This document shows, one piece after another, positions 40,356 through 49,275 of a stretch of DNA of 64,000 nucleotides. Position 1 is the stretch's first letter; the number at the start of each line of letters is the position of its first letter. The DNA is from Leptolyngbya sp. CCY15150. GTDB lineage: Bacteria > Cyanobacteriota > Cyanobacteriia > RECH01. Made by a program: the position numbers and the translations under genes. The notes under the pieces are model-generated. The model worked only from the letters and a program-made list of their open reading frames with translations, did no database searches and was not told where the DNA came from. The stretch spans positions 1-64,000 of the forward strand of contig NZ_JACSWB010000167.1 in the NCBI RefSeq assembly GCF_016888135.1, written 5' to 3'.

Positions 40356-41360
40356 TTAGGGAGCGGGAGCCTGAATGCAGGGGCGATCGCTCCCCAAGTC
40401 ACTTCCCAAGTCACTACTCCCTAAATCGCTCACCGGGGCAATGCCGGCTAGATCGAGAATCTCGGGAATCAGATCTTCGCGCTTAATCGCCATCATGTGA
40501 ACGCCTTGACAAAGCTGGCGGGCCAGTTGCACCTGTTCCGCCGCAATGCGCATCCCTTCTTGGAGGGGATGGTTGGCTTGGGCCAGGCGATCGATCAAAT
40601 GCTGGGGAATATGTACGCCGGGTACATTGCGGTTGATGAACTCTGCGTTCTTAGCCGACTTCAGCAAAAAGATGCCGGCTAGCACCGGTTTTTGGCTGCC
40701 CGCCGCGATGTGATCCATGAATTTTTCGAGGCGATCGAAGTCGGAAATCAACTGGCTTTGAAAAAACTGGGCCCCAGCCGCTAGCTTGCGCTCAAATCGG
40801 CGTTGCAGACCAGACCAACTGCCGCTTTGGGGATCCACCGCCGCCCCGGCAAACAGATGGGTGGCACCATCCGGCAAGGATTTCTCATTGGCATCTAGTC
40901 CTTGGTTTAGTTGATCAATCAGCTTCAACAAGCGTACGGATTCTAAATCAAAGACGGCTTTGGCCTGGGGATGATCGCCGGCTTTGATGGGATCACCCGT
41001 GAGGGCCAGGACGTTTTGCAGACCTAGGGCTTGGGCTCCCATCAGATCGGCTTGTAGGGCAATTTGATTGCGATCGCGACAGGCGACTTGATAAATCGGC
41101 TCAATTCCCTGTTGGTGCAGCAGCGCCGAGGCCACTAGGGACGACATGCGCAAAACGGCTCGGCTGCCATCCGTGACATTCACGGCATGAACCCGGTTTT
41201 TGAGCCCCGATGCCATGGCAATCATGCGGCTAGCATCGCCCCCTTTAGGCGGCATCACCTCAGCGGTAATAAGAAACTCCCCCGCTTGGACGGCGCGTCG
41301 GAAGCGAGACGCGATCGCTGACGAGGAACTGGCACCATTGGACGAGGAAATTCTAACCAT
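40356..41360 (-). CDS. metF: Methylenetetrahydrofolate reductase
   Basis: A 334-residue flavoprotein of the MTHFR TIM-barrel family, reducing 5,10-methylene-THF to 5-methyl-THF for methionine synthesis. Motifs: FLITAEVMPPKGGDASRM (strand 1 with Glu), VHAVNVTDGSRAVLRMSS, IYQVACRDRNQIAL, NVLALTGDPIKAGDH and AAGAQFFQSQLISD. The Ser-rich N-terminus (about 20 residues) and the C-terminal SDLGSSDLGSDLGSD tail are outside the barrel; the tail comes from short DNA repeats near 40390. A possible alternative is a related corrinoid-pathway reductase. No clear ribosome site. Confidence 0.88.
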   Translation of the reverse strand: MVRISSSNGASSSSAIASRFRRAVQAGEFLITAEVMPPKGGDASRMIAMASGLKNRVHAVNVTDGSRAVLRMSSLVASALLHQQGIEPIYQVACRDRNQIALQADLMGAQALGLQNVLALTGDPIKAGDHPQAKAVFDLESVRLLKLIDQLNQGLDANEKSLPDGATHLFAGAAVDPQSGSWSGLQRRFERKLAAGAQFFQSQLISDFDRLEKFMDHIAAGSQKPVLAGIFLLKSAKNAEFINRNVPGVHIPQHLIDRLAQANHPLQEGMRIAAEQVQLARQLCQGVHMMAIKREDLIPEILDLAGIAPVSDLGSSDLGSDLGSDRPCIQAPAP

Positions 41361-41613
41361 GAAAATCGTAGGCGCTGAGGCATGTGAGCGAGGTTGACGT
41401 AGACCAAACTAGACAAGCAGGTTGGGACGACACCTCTAACCGCTCTGCCTAGGGCTAACTAGCCTAGTGTGCCACAGTTCGAGAGGTGGAGTCATCTGAT
41501 CACGACGCGATCGCTCCCCTTGATATGCCCTCAGATCCCGCCGTTGAGATTTGGAAGATCGTGGCATAATGATCCGGCTATCGACTTTGATCACCCTATC
41601 TCTAAGCACAGCT

Positions 41614-42663
41614 ATGGTTCAATCCGTTCCCATGTCCTCCGCCCTTCCCACCGCCTCGGATACCGCCGTCGAGCTGGGCTTTCATCTCCCTGATCCCCAC
41701 GATGAGCAGGTGTCGGACAGTGAGTTTGAACATACCGTCTCCCAAGCTTGGCAGATTTGCGATCGCTTTGATCTACAAACGGATATCTGGCGCGGGCGCA
41801 TTCTTCGCACGGTGCGCGATCGGGAAAAGCGATCGGGGGACGGTCGGGGCACGGGGTTTCTCAACTGGCTCAAGGAACGGGACATTAGCAAAAGCCAGGC
41901 CTATTCTTGGATTGAAGTTGCCGATAGCGCTGATACGTTGATTGATGGCGGCTTTTTAGAAGCCGAGCATGTGAACCAATTCAGCAAGCGGGCCTTTGTG
42001 GAAACGGCTCAATCTGCCCCAGAAGTGCAGCAGATGGTGGGTGAAGCGGCGCGGCGCGGTGACCACATTACCCGCCGGGAAGTGCGGCATCTCTCCGATG
42101 ACTGGACGGCCATGAGTTCCGAACTGCTACCGGCAGAAATTCGGCAAAAGGCCGCCGACAATAGCCTGCCCACGCGCTATGTCGCTCCCCTGGTGCGAGA
42201 ACTGGAAAAACTGTCTGCCCCTCACCAAGCCCCCCTCCAGGAAGAAGTGGCGGCTAGCCCGGATCTCGACACGGTCAAACAGGTCACCGCTGAAGCTCGC
42301 TACCTGGCCAAATATCTGCAATCTGCCACCGAAGTGCAGGCCCTGACCACCACGCCCCTTGACCTAGAGTCGGCGCTGGAGGAAGCTCTGCGGGTGGGAT
42401 GCCTCAGCTCCACCGCCGATATGGTCAACCAAGCGGCTCAGCTTGAACAAACCATTGCCAAGCTATACACCACCTGGAAACGGCTGAACAACTTAGCAGA
42501 ACGGGTCTATGTAGACAGCGGAGCCAGCACCCCCCATCTGCGATCGCTGCTCACGGCTCTGGCCCCCCTGATTAGCAATACCCCAGAAGTCCGGCTCGGC
42601 GATGTGGAAAGCGCCCTCTCCCAAGTTATTCGAGTGGCGGTGTCGTCCGACCTCACGTCATAG
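41614..42663 (+). CDS. Conserved cyanobacterial protein with a DUF3102-like helical region
   Basis: A 349-residue soluble, helical protein. Residues about 45-120 read QAWQICDRFDLQTDIWRGRI, then GFLNWLKERDISKSQAYSWIEVAD. This resembles the DUF3102-type pattern (long helix, then FLxWLxxxxxxSxxxAxxxxxVA) and contains a helix-turn-helix-like turn that may bind DNA. The rest contains further amphipathic helices with RREVRHLSDDW and APLVRELEKL. No catalytic motif is seen. The chosen ATG gives MVQSVPMSSALPTASD; 21 residues upstream are not convincing and ATG 41632 is another option. It precedes ureA by 86 bases without evident link. Confidence 0.55.
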   Translation: MVQSVPMSSALPTASDTAVELGFHLPDPHDEQVSDSEFEHTVSQAWQICDRFDLQTDIWRGRILRTVRDREKRSGDGRGTGFLNWLKERDISKSQAYSWIEVADSADTLIDGGFLEAEHVNQFSKRAFVETAQSAPEVQQMVGEAARRGDHITRREVRHLSDDWTAMSSELLPAEIRQKAADNSLPTRYVAPLVRELEKLSAPHQAPLQEEVAASPDLDTVKQVTAEARYLAKYLQSATEVQALTTTPLDLESALEEALRVGCLSSTADMVNQAAQLEQTIAKLYTTWKRLNNLAERVYVDSGASTPHLRSLLTALAPLISNTPEVRLGDVESALSQVIRVAVSSDLTS

Positions 42664-42749
42664 CGATTTAACACAATGTAGTTGCGATCGCGCCCCATCT
42701 AAGGCATGATTCTTGCAACCACTGCCTACCCGCCGGTTTCACCTCACCT

Positions 42750-43052
42750 ATGCAACTGACTCCCCAAGAAAAAGACAAGCTGATGATCTTCACCGCCGCC
42801 CTAGTGGCCGAACGGCGCAAGGATCGTGGGCTGAAGCTGAATTATCCCGAAGCCATTGCCTTCATTTCTGCAGCCATCCTAGAAGGCGCGCGCGATGGTC
42901 GCACCGTTGCCGACTTGATGAGCTACGGTGCCACCCTGCTCACCCGCGATGATGTGATGGAGGGTATTGCCGAGATGATCCATGAGGTGCAGGTGGAAGC
43001 TACCTTTCCCGATGGCACCAAGCTGGTGACGGTTCACGATCCGATTCGCTAA
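42750..43052 (+). CDS. ureA: Urease gamma subunit
   Basis: A 100-residue structural subunit of nickel urease. [20 protein letters not shown], then [15 protein letters not shown] and [15 protein letters not shown] match UreA along the full length, and it ends VTVHDPIR as is usual. ureB begins 11 bases after the stop. In this window no ureC or accessory gene follows, so the catalytic subunit must be elsewhere. Cyanobacteria commonly scatter urease genes. No NtcA-type box with correct spacing was found before it. Confidence 0.96.
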   Translation: MQLTPQEKDKLMIFTAALVAERRKDRGLKLNYPEAIAFISAAILEGARDGRTVADLMSYGATLLTRDDVMEGIAEMIHEVQVEATFPDGTKLVTVHDPIR

Positions 43053-43063
43053 GGTTTTGCCCC

Positions 43064-43477
43064 ATGGCTAAAAAAACATCCAAAAAGTCAGCAAAAACTG
43101 CCGCTCCCGCATCAACCATGATCCCCGGTGAGTTGATTCCAGGCGACGGCGATATTGAACTGAATGCGGGGATGCCCACTCTGACCGTAACGGTAGCAAA
43201 CAGCGGCGATCGCCCCATCCAAGTCGGCTCCCATTTCCATTTCTTTGAAGTGAACACCGCCCTGCAGTTTGACCGGGAAGCCACCAAGGGCATGCGCTTG
43301 GATATTCCCGCTGGCACCGCTGTTCGGTTTGAGCCCGGGGATGAACGGGATATCACCCTCATTCCCCTGGCCGGTAGCCGCCACGTGTATGGTCTGAACG
43401 CGCTGATTAACGGGCCTCTCGACCCGGTTAGTGCAGCCAAGGCAGACAAGAAGGGATCTCGGAAGAAGAAAAAATAG
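43064..43477 (+). CDS. ureB: Urease beta subunit with basic N- and C-terminal tails
   Basis: The core runs from [18 protein letters not shown] to [14 protein letters not shown] and contains [10 protein letters not shown] and [18 protein letters not shown], so it is clearly UreB (normally about 100 residues). The 137-residue chain has 18 extra residues in front ([18 protein letters not shown]) and a tail rich in Lys ([15 protein letters not shown]). If translation started at the internal ATG 43118 the front tail would be lost, but the ATG at 43064 lies 11 bases after ureA and fits the operon better. The tails may aid assembly or interaction. Confidence 0.93.
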   Translation: MAKKTSKKSAKTAAPASTMIPGELIPGDGDIELNAGMPTLTVTVANSGDRPIQVGSHFHFFEVNTALQFDREATKGMRLDIPAGTAVRFEPGDERDITLIPLAGSRHVYGLNALINGPLDPVSAAKADKKGSRKKKK

Positions 43478-43597
43478 TGCTAGTCCCATGGCGATCTGAT
43501 CCAGGCTGCGAGCCCAGCAGGGATCAGCGTTTCAAGCCTCGCCTAGGCATCTGGCTGAGAAAGTTGACGTTGTCATAGACGAAGTCCTGTTAATCTC

Positions 43598-43627
43598 TTG
43601 CGCATCAGGATGGTTAGCAGGTATTAT
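43598..43627 (+). promoter_or_regulatory. Candidate promoter of rpmI
   Basis: TTGCGC (43598-43603), an 18-base spacer, then TATTAT (43622-43627). Initiation would be near 43634, about 22 bases before the rpmI ATG. The -35 is only a partial match. Confidence 0.35.
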
Positions 43628-43655
43628 TAGAGACTGTGTAGAATTCACAAAGACC

Positions 43656-43853
43656 ATGCCCAAACTCAAAAGCCGTAAAGCCGCCGCTAAACGTTTCCGC
43701 CGCACAGGCAGTGGAAAGATTGTGCGCCGTAAAGCCTTTAAGAATCACCTTCTTCAGCACAAGTCACCCACCCGCAAGAGCCGCCTCTCGAAGCTGGTGG
43801 TGGTGAATGAGCGAGATGCTGAAAACGTTGAAATGATGCTGCCCTACCTCTAA
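43656..43853 (+). CDS. rpmI: 50S ribosomal protein L35
   Basis: A 65-residue basic protein. [20 protein letters not shown], then [17 protein letters not shown] and the end [11 protein letters not shown] match L35. The usual partner rplT follows after 174 bases; infC, which often precedes the pair in other bacteria, is absent here, as is common in cyanobacteria. Confidence 0.97.
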   Translation: MPKLKSRKAAAKRFRRTGSGKIVRRKAFKNHLLQHKSPTRKSRLSKLVVVNERDAENVEMMLPYL

Positions 43854-44027
43854 GCGCAGCGTCTTGATAGGCGATCGCTCTCCATTTAATCTGAGATGGC
43901 AGGGTTCCTCGTTTCGGACACTTGGCATGGTGAACTAGAGGGCTACATCCCGTGAGCAGGGCAGCGATCGCCCCTGATAGGTTTAGAGACAACTTACGTT
44001 TATTACAGTTACGCAGGACTTGAAACT

Positions 44028-44381
44028 ATGGTACGGGTTAAGCGCGGGAACGTTGCCCGCAAGCGTCGCAAGAAGATCTTAAAATTGGCGAAGGGCTTCC
44101 GGGGATCACACTCCAAGCTGTTCCGCTCGGCTAACCAACAGGTAATGAAGGCCCTGCGCAACGCCTACCGCGATCGCCGCCGCCGTAAGCGGGACTTTCG
44201 TCGTCTGTGGATTACTCGCATCAACGCCGCAGCGCGTCAACACGGCATCAGCTATAGCCAGTTGATTGGTCAGCTTAAGAAAGCAGATATCCAACTCAAC
44301 CGCAAAATGTTGGCTCAAATGGCCGTTTTAGATCCCAGCGGATTTGCCAAGGTTGTGGAAGTAGCCACCCAGGGTCGTTAA
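44028..44381 (+). CDS. rplT: 50S ribosomal protein L20
   Basis: A 117-residue protein that binds 23S rRNA early in assembly of the large subunit. [20 protein letters not shown] and [20 protein letters not shown] match L20, and [20 protein letters not shown] is the basic helix that contacts rRNA. In many bacteria L20 represses its own operon by binding its leader. The 174-base gap between rpmI and rplT, which is partly HIP1-rich, has no obvious mimic. It is followed by a strong terminator. Confidence 0.97.
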   Translation: MVRVKRGNVARKRRKKILKLAKGFRGSHSKLFRSANQQVMKALRNAYRDRRRRKRDFRRLWITRINAAARQHGISYSQLIGQLKKADIQLNRKMLAQMAVLDPSGFAKVVEVATQGR

Positions 44382-44408
44382 GCCCACGGCTACAGAAGAG
44401 ACTGTGAA

Positions 44409-44444
44409 CCATCCCTGAACACGTGTCGGGGATGGCGTTTTTTT
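44409..44444 (+). terminator. Intrinsic terminator of the rpmI-rplT unit
   Basis: Stem CCATCCC (44409-44415) with GGGATGG (44429-44435), whose loop contains a further ACACGTGT palindrome, followed by CG and a run of seven or eight T. The best terminator in the window. Confidence 0.85.
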
Positions 44445-44503
44445 ATGTGGTCTTTTTCCTAGATTGCTACAATGCGGAAGCCCGTTGCTAAACCCTAACT
44501 CTC

Positions 44504-45292
44504 ATGCGTAGCCTGACTCTAAGTTCATTGATGGCGATCGCCCTCTCCCTTGGCGGTGTGGGTACGCTGCTCCCGACTGCCGCCTTGGCTACCGAGCTGT
44601 CTGTCATCCAAGAACGGGGCTATTTGATTGTGGGCGTGAAAGACAATCTACGCCCCCTAGGGTTTCGCGATGCAGAAGGGGATCTGGTGGGGCTAGAAAT
44701 TGATGTGGCCCATCGCTTGGCTGAGGAACTGCTGGGCGATCGCACCGCCGTGGTGTTTTATCCGGTTCAAAATCGCGATCGCCTCACGGTGCTCCTAGAG
44801 GGTGAGGTGGATCTGGTGATTGCTGGACTAACGCGCACCAACTCGCGATCGCGCATCGTCAGCTTCAGCGCGCCGTACTATCTCGACGGCACCGCCTTCG
44901 TCACCCAGGATGCGGCCATTCAAACCCTGGCCGATGCCGGGCGATCGCCCATTGCTGTGCTCAACGAATCGAGCACCATTGCCAACCTGCGATCCTACCT
45001 ACCCCAGCCGACCCTGATCGGCGTGGATTCGTACCAAGAAGGTTTGGAACTGCTGGAAACGGGGCAAGCCGCCACCTTTGCTGGGGACACCAGTGTTCTA
45101 GCCGGATGGGTGCAGGCCTATCCCGCCTATCGCCTGTTGACCACATCCTGGTCTGCCGACTCCCTATCCGTCGCCACCCGTCGCGGCAACCAATACGATG
45201 ACCTACGACGACAGATTAATGAAGCGATCGCTAGCTGGTATACCGATGGCTGGATTCAAGACCGGATGAATTACTGGGGGCTGCCGTTCTGA
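44504..45292 (+). CDS. Periplasmic solute-binding protein, amino-acid ABC transporter type (SBP_bac_3)
   Basis: A 262-residue exported protein. The signal peptide is MRSLTLSSLMAIALSLGGVG, with cleavage after ALA at about residue 29. The mature domain is of the family 3 solute-binding type: LIVGVKDNLRPLGFRDAEGD, GLEIDVAHRLAEELLG, VDLVIAGLTRTNSRSR and VSFSAPYYLDGTAF. It probably binds a polar amino acid or related ligand. No permease or ATPase gene adjoins it, so it may serve a transporter coded elsewhere or act as a stand-alone sensor. A 9 bp stem hairpin follows the stop. Confidence 0.87.
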   Translation: MRSLTLSSLMAIALSLGGVGTLLPTAALATELSVIQERGYLIVGVKDNLRPLGFRDAEGDLVGLEIDVAHRLAEELLGDRTAVVFYPVQNRDRLTVLLEGEVDLVIAGLTRTNSRSRIVSFSAPYYLDGTAFVTQDAAIQTLADAGRSPIAVLNESSTIANLRSYLPQPTLIGVDSYQEGLELLETGQAATFAGDTSVLAGWVQAYPAYRLLTTSWSADSLSVATRRGNQYDDLRRQINEAIASWYTDGWIQDRMNYWGLPF

Positions 45293-45306
45293 GGACGTAG
45301 CTTAAA

Positions 45307-45337
45307 ACCTCCTAGACAATCTAGTTGGCTAGGAGGT
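45307..45337 (+). terminator. Hairpin downstream of the solute-binding protein gene
   Basis: ACCTCCTAG (45307-45315) and CTAGGAGGT (45329-45337) form a perfect 9 bp stem with a 13-base loop, 15 bases after the stop codon. No T-run follows, so it may protect the message end or terminate with help. Confidence 0.5.
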
Positions 45338-45434
45338 AGGCATCAGACCAGGATAAACAATGTCCAGGGATTATTGGGTTTCGACGTCACTCAGCCAGTG
45401 ACTCCTAAGCAGCGAAGTCGCAGCCAAAATCCAG

Positions 45435-45470
45435 CCATTGTTCCCTGAGCGAAGTCGAAGGGAACAATGG
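45435..45470. repeat. REP-like perfect inverted repeat
   Basis: Exact 12 bp arms, CCATTGTTCCCT and AGGGAACAATGG, surround GAGCGAAGTCGA. The CCCTGAGCGAAGTCGAAGGG core is a type of palindrome often found many times in cyanobacterial genomes. Similar TTCGACTTCGC pieces occur in the duplicated block at 20882-21065. It lies between convergent genes. Confidence 0.6.
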
Positions 45471-45517
45471 TGACCTGCTACAGGGGAAAGTTCCGCTGTA
45501 GAGTACTCAGATATGGG

Positions 45518-46198
45518 CTAAGACTCAGGCTGAGAGGGAATACAGAGCAAATTATCGCCGTAGGTTGTGATTAATCCCCGCTGGCGTAACTTACCCATCA
45601 GTCGAGTTACCGTTACCCTGGTAGAACCAATGGCGCTACCGATTTGCGCATGGGTGAGTACCCAAGGTAAGCAATAGCCATCCTCACAGGGTTCACCAAA
45701 TTCTTCGATGAGTAGGGTTAGGAAGCCTAAGAGCCGATCAATGGTACGCCGTTGACCCAACGTGCTCAACCAGAGTAGCTTCCGCTGATGTTGATAGCGA
45801 AAGGCATCGAGCACTTCCCGGCGGAAATGGGGCCAGTTATCGAGATCATGCCAATACATCCAAATCACGGATGTTTGGTCTACATGGGCAAAGCTCTGCA
45901 GGGTAAACGGCGACTGGGCCACAATTTCAAAGGGTTGACCTGCGCCAACAAACCCCAAAAAGGCCTCCTCTGAATTAATGTGGGGCGATCGCGCCGTATG
46001 CCCCGTTGCACTGACCTGCGCTTCACCAACAAGCCGTACAGAGCCACACTGCACTAGGTAGAGTAACCCTGGACGCGCGGGAATGCGTTCATCTTTTTCA
46101 AAGGTGCGACAGCGATAATGTTCCTGCGCCCAATCAATAATGCGCTGCCAAGTTAAAAATGGGCGAGAGGCCTCTGGCTGGGAGGATGCTGAAAACAT
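45518..46198 (-). CDS. Crp/Fnr family transcriptional regulator
   Basis: A 226-residue protein with an N-terminal cyclic-nucleotide-type beta-barrel (residues about 20-130) and a long dimer helix. The C-terminal winged helix has LTHAQIGSAIGSTRVTVTRL and MGKLRQRGLI. The recognition helix IGSTRVTVTRL is identical in type to that of NtcA, so it could bind related GTA-N8-TAC-like sites. The effector pocket does not obviously carry the cAMP-binding residues, and the protein is not NtcA itself, whose N-terminal part differs. ATG 46198 is preferred to the GTG 27 bases upstream. It is divergent from the DALR-type gene at 46736. Confidence 0.85.
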   Translation of the reverse strand: MFSASSQPEASRPFLTWQRIIDWAQEHYRCRTFEKDERIPARPGLLYLVQCGSVRLVGEAQVSATGHTARSPHINSEEAFLGFVGAGQPFEIVAQSPFTLQSFAHVDQTSVIWMYWHDLDNWPHFRREVLDAFRYQHQRKLLWLSTLGQRRTIDRLLGFLTLLIEEFGEPCEDGYCLPWVLTHAQIGSAIGSTRVTVTRLMGKLRQRGLITTYGDNLLCIPSQPES

Positions 46199-46735
46199 AG
46201 CTGAATATTGTGGATGCGACGTCACGAAAACCTTACACAGAGCATAAACAAGCAGACCACAGGTGAATCAATCAGAATGCGATCGCTCGACCCCAGATCA
46301 CTTGATTAACGGTAGAGGGCGATCGCATCAGCAGTTGGAAGGGAGATCAGGTTGCGCAATCCGAGGAACACTAAGTGAATACATTAGACATCAACAAGGA
46401 AAATCAGTCAGGTTTAGGGCCTATGGAACTCTTCCTCTAAATCTGTGAATGATCACTGGAGAGGAGGAGTGTAAACTTAGCATAACCGTTACAGATACAA
46501 ACAATGTAGAAAAAATTACGGACACGGGGCTGTAGTTTTATTACGTTGCTGTCTGTGACTAACTTAGAGTGATGGCTTACCAAGCTTAGGGGATGGATGA
46601 CACCCTTATGACTCCCATGGATGCGCTGGACACGACGACCTGATGGGCTCCTAATTTCAGGCTGCTAAATGGACTGTCTCTCTTTATCCCACACTGAAAT
46701 TCAATTGTGCATCTCTCTGATGATGTATTCGACGG
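46199..46735. other. Divergent intergenic region with an NtcA-type box
   Basis: A 537-base gap between the Crp/Fnr gene and the DALR-type gene. At 46506-46519 it carries GTAGAAAAAATTAC. Shorter frames in it are not convincing. Between 46470 and 46560 the sequence is AT-rich, consistent with promoters. Confidence 0.5.
46506..46547 (+). promoter_or_regulatory. GTA-N8-TAC box with spaced TAN3T
   Basis: GTAGAAAAAATTAC (46506-46519) is followed after 22 bases by TACGTT (46542-46547). The layout is that of NtcA-activated promoters, and the neighbouring Crp/Fnr protein has an NtcA-like recognition helix. The -10 is poor and the box alone is expected by chance, so this is tentative. Confidence 0.28.
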
Positions 46736-47704
46736 ATGTATTTGACGGAACTTGTAGAACGATGGACAGCCATCTCTTGGCGATCGCAAATCGCCCAGTG
46801 TTTGTTTCAGGATCTCCAGAGTTTTGCTGCTCTGCGAAGGACAGAACCAGAATGCTTCTGGCAAGCTTCAAGACTCAAACCGAGCTTTGAAGTTCCCCTT
46901 AGGCGAGAGAAAAACTCTTTATCTCTAGTGTATGGCTCAGCGATCGCCCTTAAACATGCCCCCCATGGGCATCGATCTGCCCGTGATTTAGCTCAACATC
47001 TTACAGAGCAATGGTCTCTTAGATGCTCGCACCCTGTACCGCCACCTGTGGAGGTGCGATCGGCCGTCACCCTACGCTACACAGAGACTGGATGGCTCGT
47101 GCTCCACTTGTGCGATCGCGCCCTGTTGTCTTGGATTACCGTGGCGATCGATCACCTCTCGGCTGGATACCCCACCTCACCCTTGATGCCAACGGCAGAG
47201 AAGACGTTGACACTGGGCGATCGCCTTTGGCCCATTCACCATGGTTATGCCCGCTGCCAAACTTTACGGAGGTTGATGGATGAGATGGATCGATCGTCAG
47301 ATAGACCTACCCGCCCACATCATACCAAGACCCATTTTGGTCTTTATGAGAACACCCTTAAATTATCTAGCTGGGATGTTCAGGCTGAGGATGCCATACG
47401 GATTGATCCCGCCGAAAAAGCCTTGCTCTATGAGCTGGTGGAGGTTGTGGATCACCTAGCAGAAAAGTTTGCCCAGGGGCATCTCAACCCCGATCGATCC
47501 AGTCCCATGGAAATATGCTGGCTCAAGCTGGGTCTCAGTCTGTGCGATCGCCTGCAGCAGGTGGATCGCCATAGCCATCTTTTCGATCCGCACCAAACCG
47601 CTGTCACTCACCGACAACGACAAAACCTGTTGCGACTCACCCAACAGATCCTCGCCTGGATCCTGCAAACTGGCTTCGGGCAGGTGCCGACGGCAGAGCT
47701 TTGA
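46736..47704 (+). CDS. Putative DALR anticodon-binding domain protein
   Basis: A 322-residue soluble protein. The C-terminal third (EKALLYELVEVVDHLAEKFA, then LSLCDRLQQVDRHSHLF and NLLRLTQQILAWILQTGFG) follows the pattern of the DALR helical bundle that ends arginyl-tRNA synthetase. The N-terminal part (ELVERWTAISWRSQIAQCLF...) has no catalytic HIGH or KMSKS motif, so it is not an aminoacyl-tRNA synthetase. Similar stand-alone proteins exist in cyanobacteria with no known role. The assignment is from pattern only and moderately uncertain. The short repeats GATGTATTYGACGG surround the start, so ATG 46736 is provisional. Confidence 0.5.
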   Translation: MYLTELVERWTAISWRSQIAQCLFQDLQSFAALRRTEPECFWQASRLKPSFEVPLRREKNSLSLVYGSAIALKHAPHGHRSARDLAQHLTEQWSLRCSHPVPPPVEVRSAVTLRYTETGWLVLHLCDRALLSWITVAIDHLSAGYPTSPLMPTAEKTLTLGDRLWPIHHGYARCQTLRRLMDEMDRSSDRPTRPHHTKTHFGLYENTLKLSSWDVQAEDAIRIDPAEKALLYELVEVVDHLAEKFAQGHLNPDRSSPMEICWLKLGLSLCDRLQQVDRHSHLFDPHQTAVTHRQRQNLLRLTQQILAWILQTGFGQVPTAEL

Positions 47705-47742
47705 TTCTAGATGATCAGGTCGTTAGATAGACTGTCCATCAT

Positions 47743-48867
47743 TTAGTGATCCTTAGGAGATTCTGGCGTGACTGACGGCAGCGATCGCTGAATGAGGATA
47801 TCGCGCTGGGCCATGGCTTGCTCAAACGCCGGCGTTGAGAGAATCCGCTCCACCGGGTAGACCCCAGGCTGCTGCAGTTGCTGGCTCAGCACATACTGGG
47901 CGAGACAACCCACCCCTGCCGCCGCCGCGATCGCCGTTTGCGGATGGGTCAGCGTGGCGGTGTAGGACGCGGGCTGTCCATTGACCTGTCCTTGGATCTC
48001 CAGATGAATGCCCACGCCTACACCACTCCAGCGATCGCTCCATTGAGTCATGCGGTAGCTCACTTGGGTCAAAAACTCAATGACGGTGGGATGTTGCAGC
48101 CAAGACTTGGGCAGGCCGTGGGCGGTCATCCAGGTTAGGTAGTTATACAAATCCGGCACCGACCCAAATTTGGTCGTTAGGGTTTGCAGGGAAAAGGATT
48201 CTGCCAACGTCAGAGTTTCTGGGACGTCGTACCAATAGACGCCTACGCGGCCAAAGGGTTTGGGAAAGCGCACCATCTGGCGATCGCTGTAGGGCAAGAC
48301 GGATCGCCATTCTCCATCCAGCCGCGCCAAAAAGGGATGCTGGAGACCTAAAAACGTAGTGCGCAGGACGGTCAGCCCAGCGCCTCCCGATCCACCTACC
48401 ACATAGCGTAGATGTACCGCATCAGCCTGGTCTAGGGTCTCAATCCCTTGCCGCACCATACTGTTGGAGATGCCGGGAAAGATGCCCCCATTGACGATCG
48501 CCGTTACCCCCGCCGCCTGCGCCGCCTCATGCTGGGCCAACGCCCGCTCTGTAAAGCCACGATGATCGCTGATGTCGATATAATTCACCCGGTGATGAAT
48601 GCAGGTTTGCAGCACCCGGCCATCGCGATGGTGAAAGGGGCCCGCACAGTGAATCACCAAATCCACTGAAGCGATCGCTTGGTTGAGCGCCGATTGCTGA
48701 TTCAGCTCCAGACGTTGATAGGCCAAGCGCTGGGGATGATCCGAGGACATGACCGCACCCTGTCGCCCGGTCGCCATGATGATCGTATCGGTATGGGTGA
48801 GCAAATCCGCCACAATTGCTTGGCCAATGCGCCCCCGACCACCCAATACTAGTACACGCTTAGTCAT
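47743..48867 (-). CDS. Saccharopine dehydrogenase-like NAD(P)-binding protein
   Basis: A 374-residue protein beginning MTKRVLVLGGRGRIGQAIVADL, a Rossmann fold with the GGxGxxG turn. VIHCAGPFHHRDGRVLQTCI and VNYIDISDHRGF follow, characteristic of the saccharopine-dehydrogenase/trans-acting enoyl reductase group. The C-terminal domain of about 230 residues has no diagnostic motif. Related cyanobacterial proteins have uncertain substrates, and true saccharopine dehydrogenase activity should not be assumed. ATG 48867 fits the family start; 30 upstream residues are rejected. No operon partners. Confidence 0.75.
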   Translation of the reverse strand: MTKRVLVLGGRGRIGQAIVADLLTHTDTIIMATGRQGAVMSSDHPQRLAYQRLELNQQSALNQAIASVDLVIHCAGPFHHRDGRVLQTCIHHRVNYIDISDHRGFTERALAQHEAAQAAGVTAIVNGGIFPGISNSMVRQGIETLDQADAVHLRYVVGGSGGAGLTVLRTTFLGLQHPFLARLDGEWRSVLPYSDRQMVRFPKPFGRVGVYWYDVPETLTLAESFSLQTLTTKFGSVPDLYNYLTWMTAHGLPKSWLQHPTVIEFLTQVSYRMTQWSDRWSGVGVGIHLEIQGQVNGQPASYTATLTHPQTAIAAAAGVGCLAQYVLSQQLQQPGVYPVERILSTPAFEQAMAQRDILIQRSLPSVTPESPKDH

Positions 48868-49275
48868 GGTCTGTTTTACGTCTGACGGCTCCAGAATGAG
48901 GGTGGTGAATGGGGGTGGCGCTACGAGGCGATGCTCTAATCCGACCGTAGCAGACACGATCTATCCAAAACGCTTGAGGCGATCGCCACCCCTGTGCTAC
49001 AACTATAGAACATATGAACTATAGAGCGATGGCTGCACCGATACCCGTCGCTCAGGTCAATCATCGATCAGTATCCGAAGGGTTTCAGGATGGTTCAGAG
49101 TGTTCCAGGATGAGAAATGAGAGTCCCACATTGGCATTCGCTCATGGGATCCATTGTCCAGCTATCCTGGGTCATCTGCAACTAACCTAAATCTCCGATG
49201 TAGTTGTCTCTTTGATGCTGCGTTGCTATTCTCTAGGTCAAGCGAATCGTGCCACAATCCTCCGTACTCAACGTT
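48868..49275. other. Intergenic region between the dehydrogenase and recJ
   Basis: A 408-base gap between divergent genes (shorter if recJ starts at the GTG 49249). AACTATAGA occurs twice around 49003-49027 (AACTATAGAACATATGAACTATAGA). Several TTTCAGGATGG/GTTCCAGGATG-like echoes lie near 49081-49110. No gene or certain promoter is seen. Confidence 0.5.
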
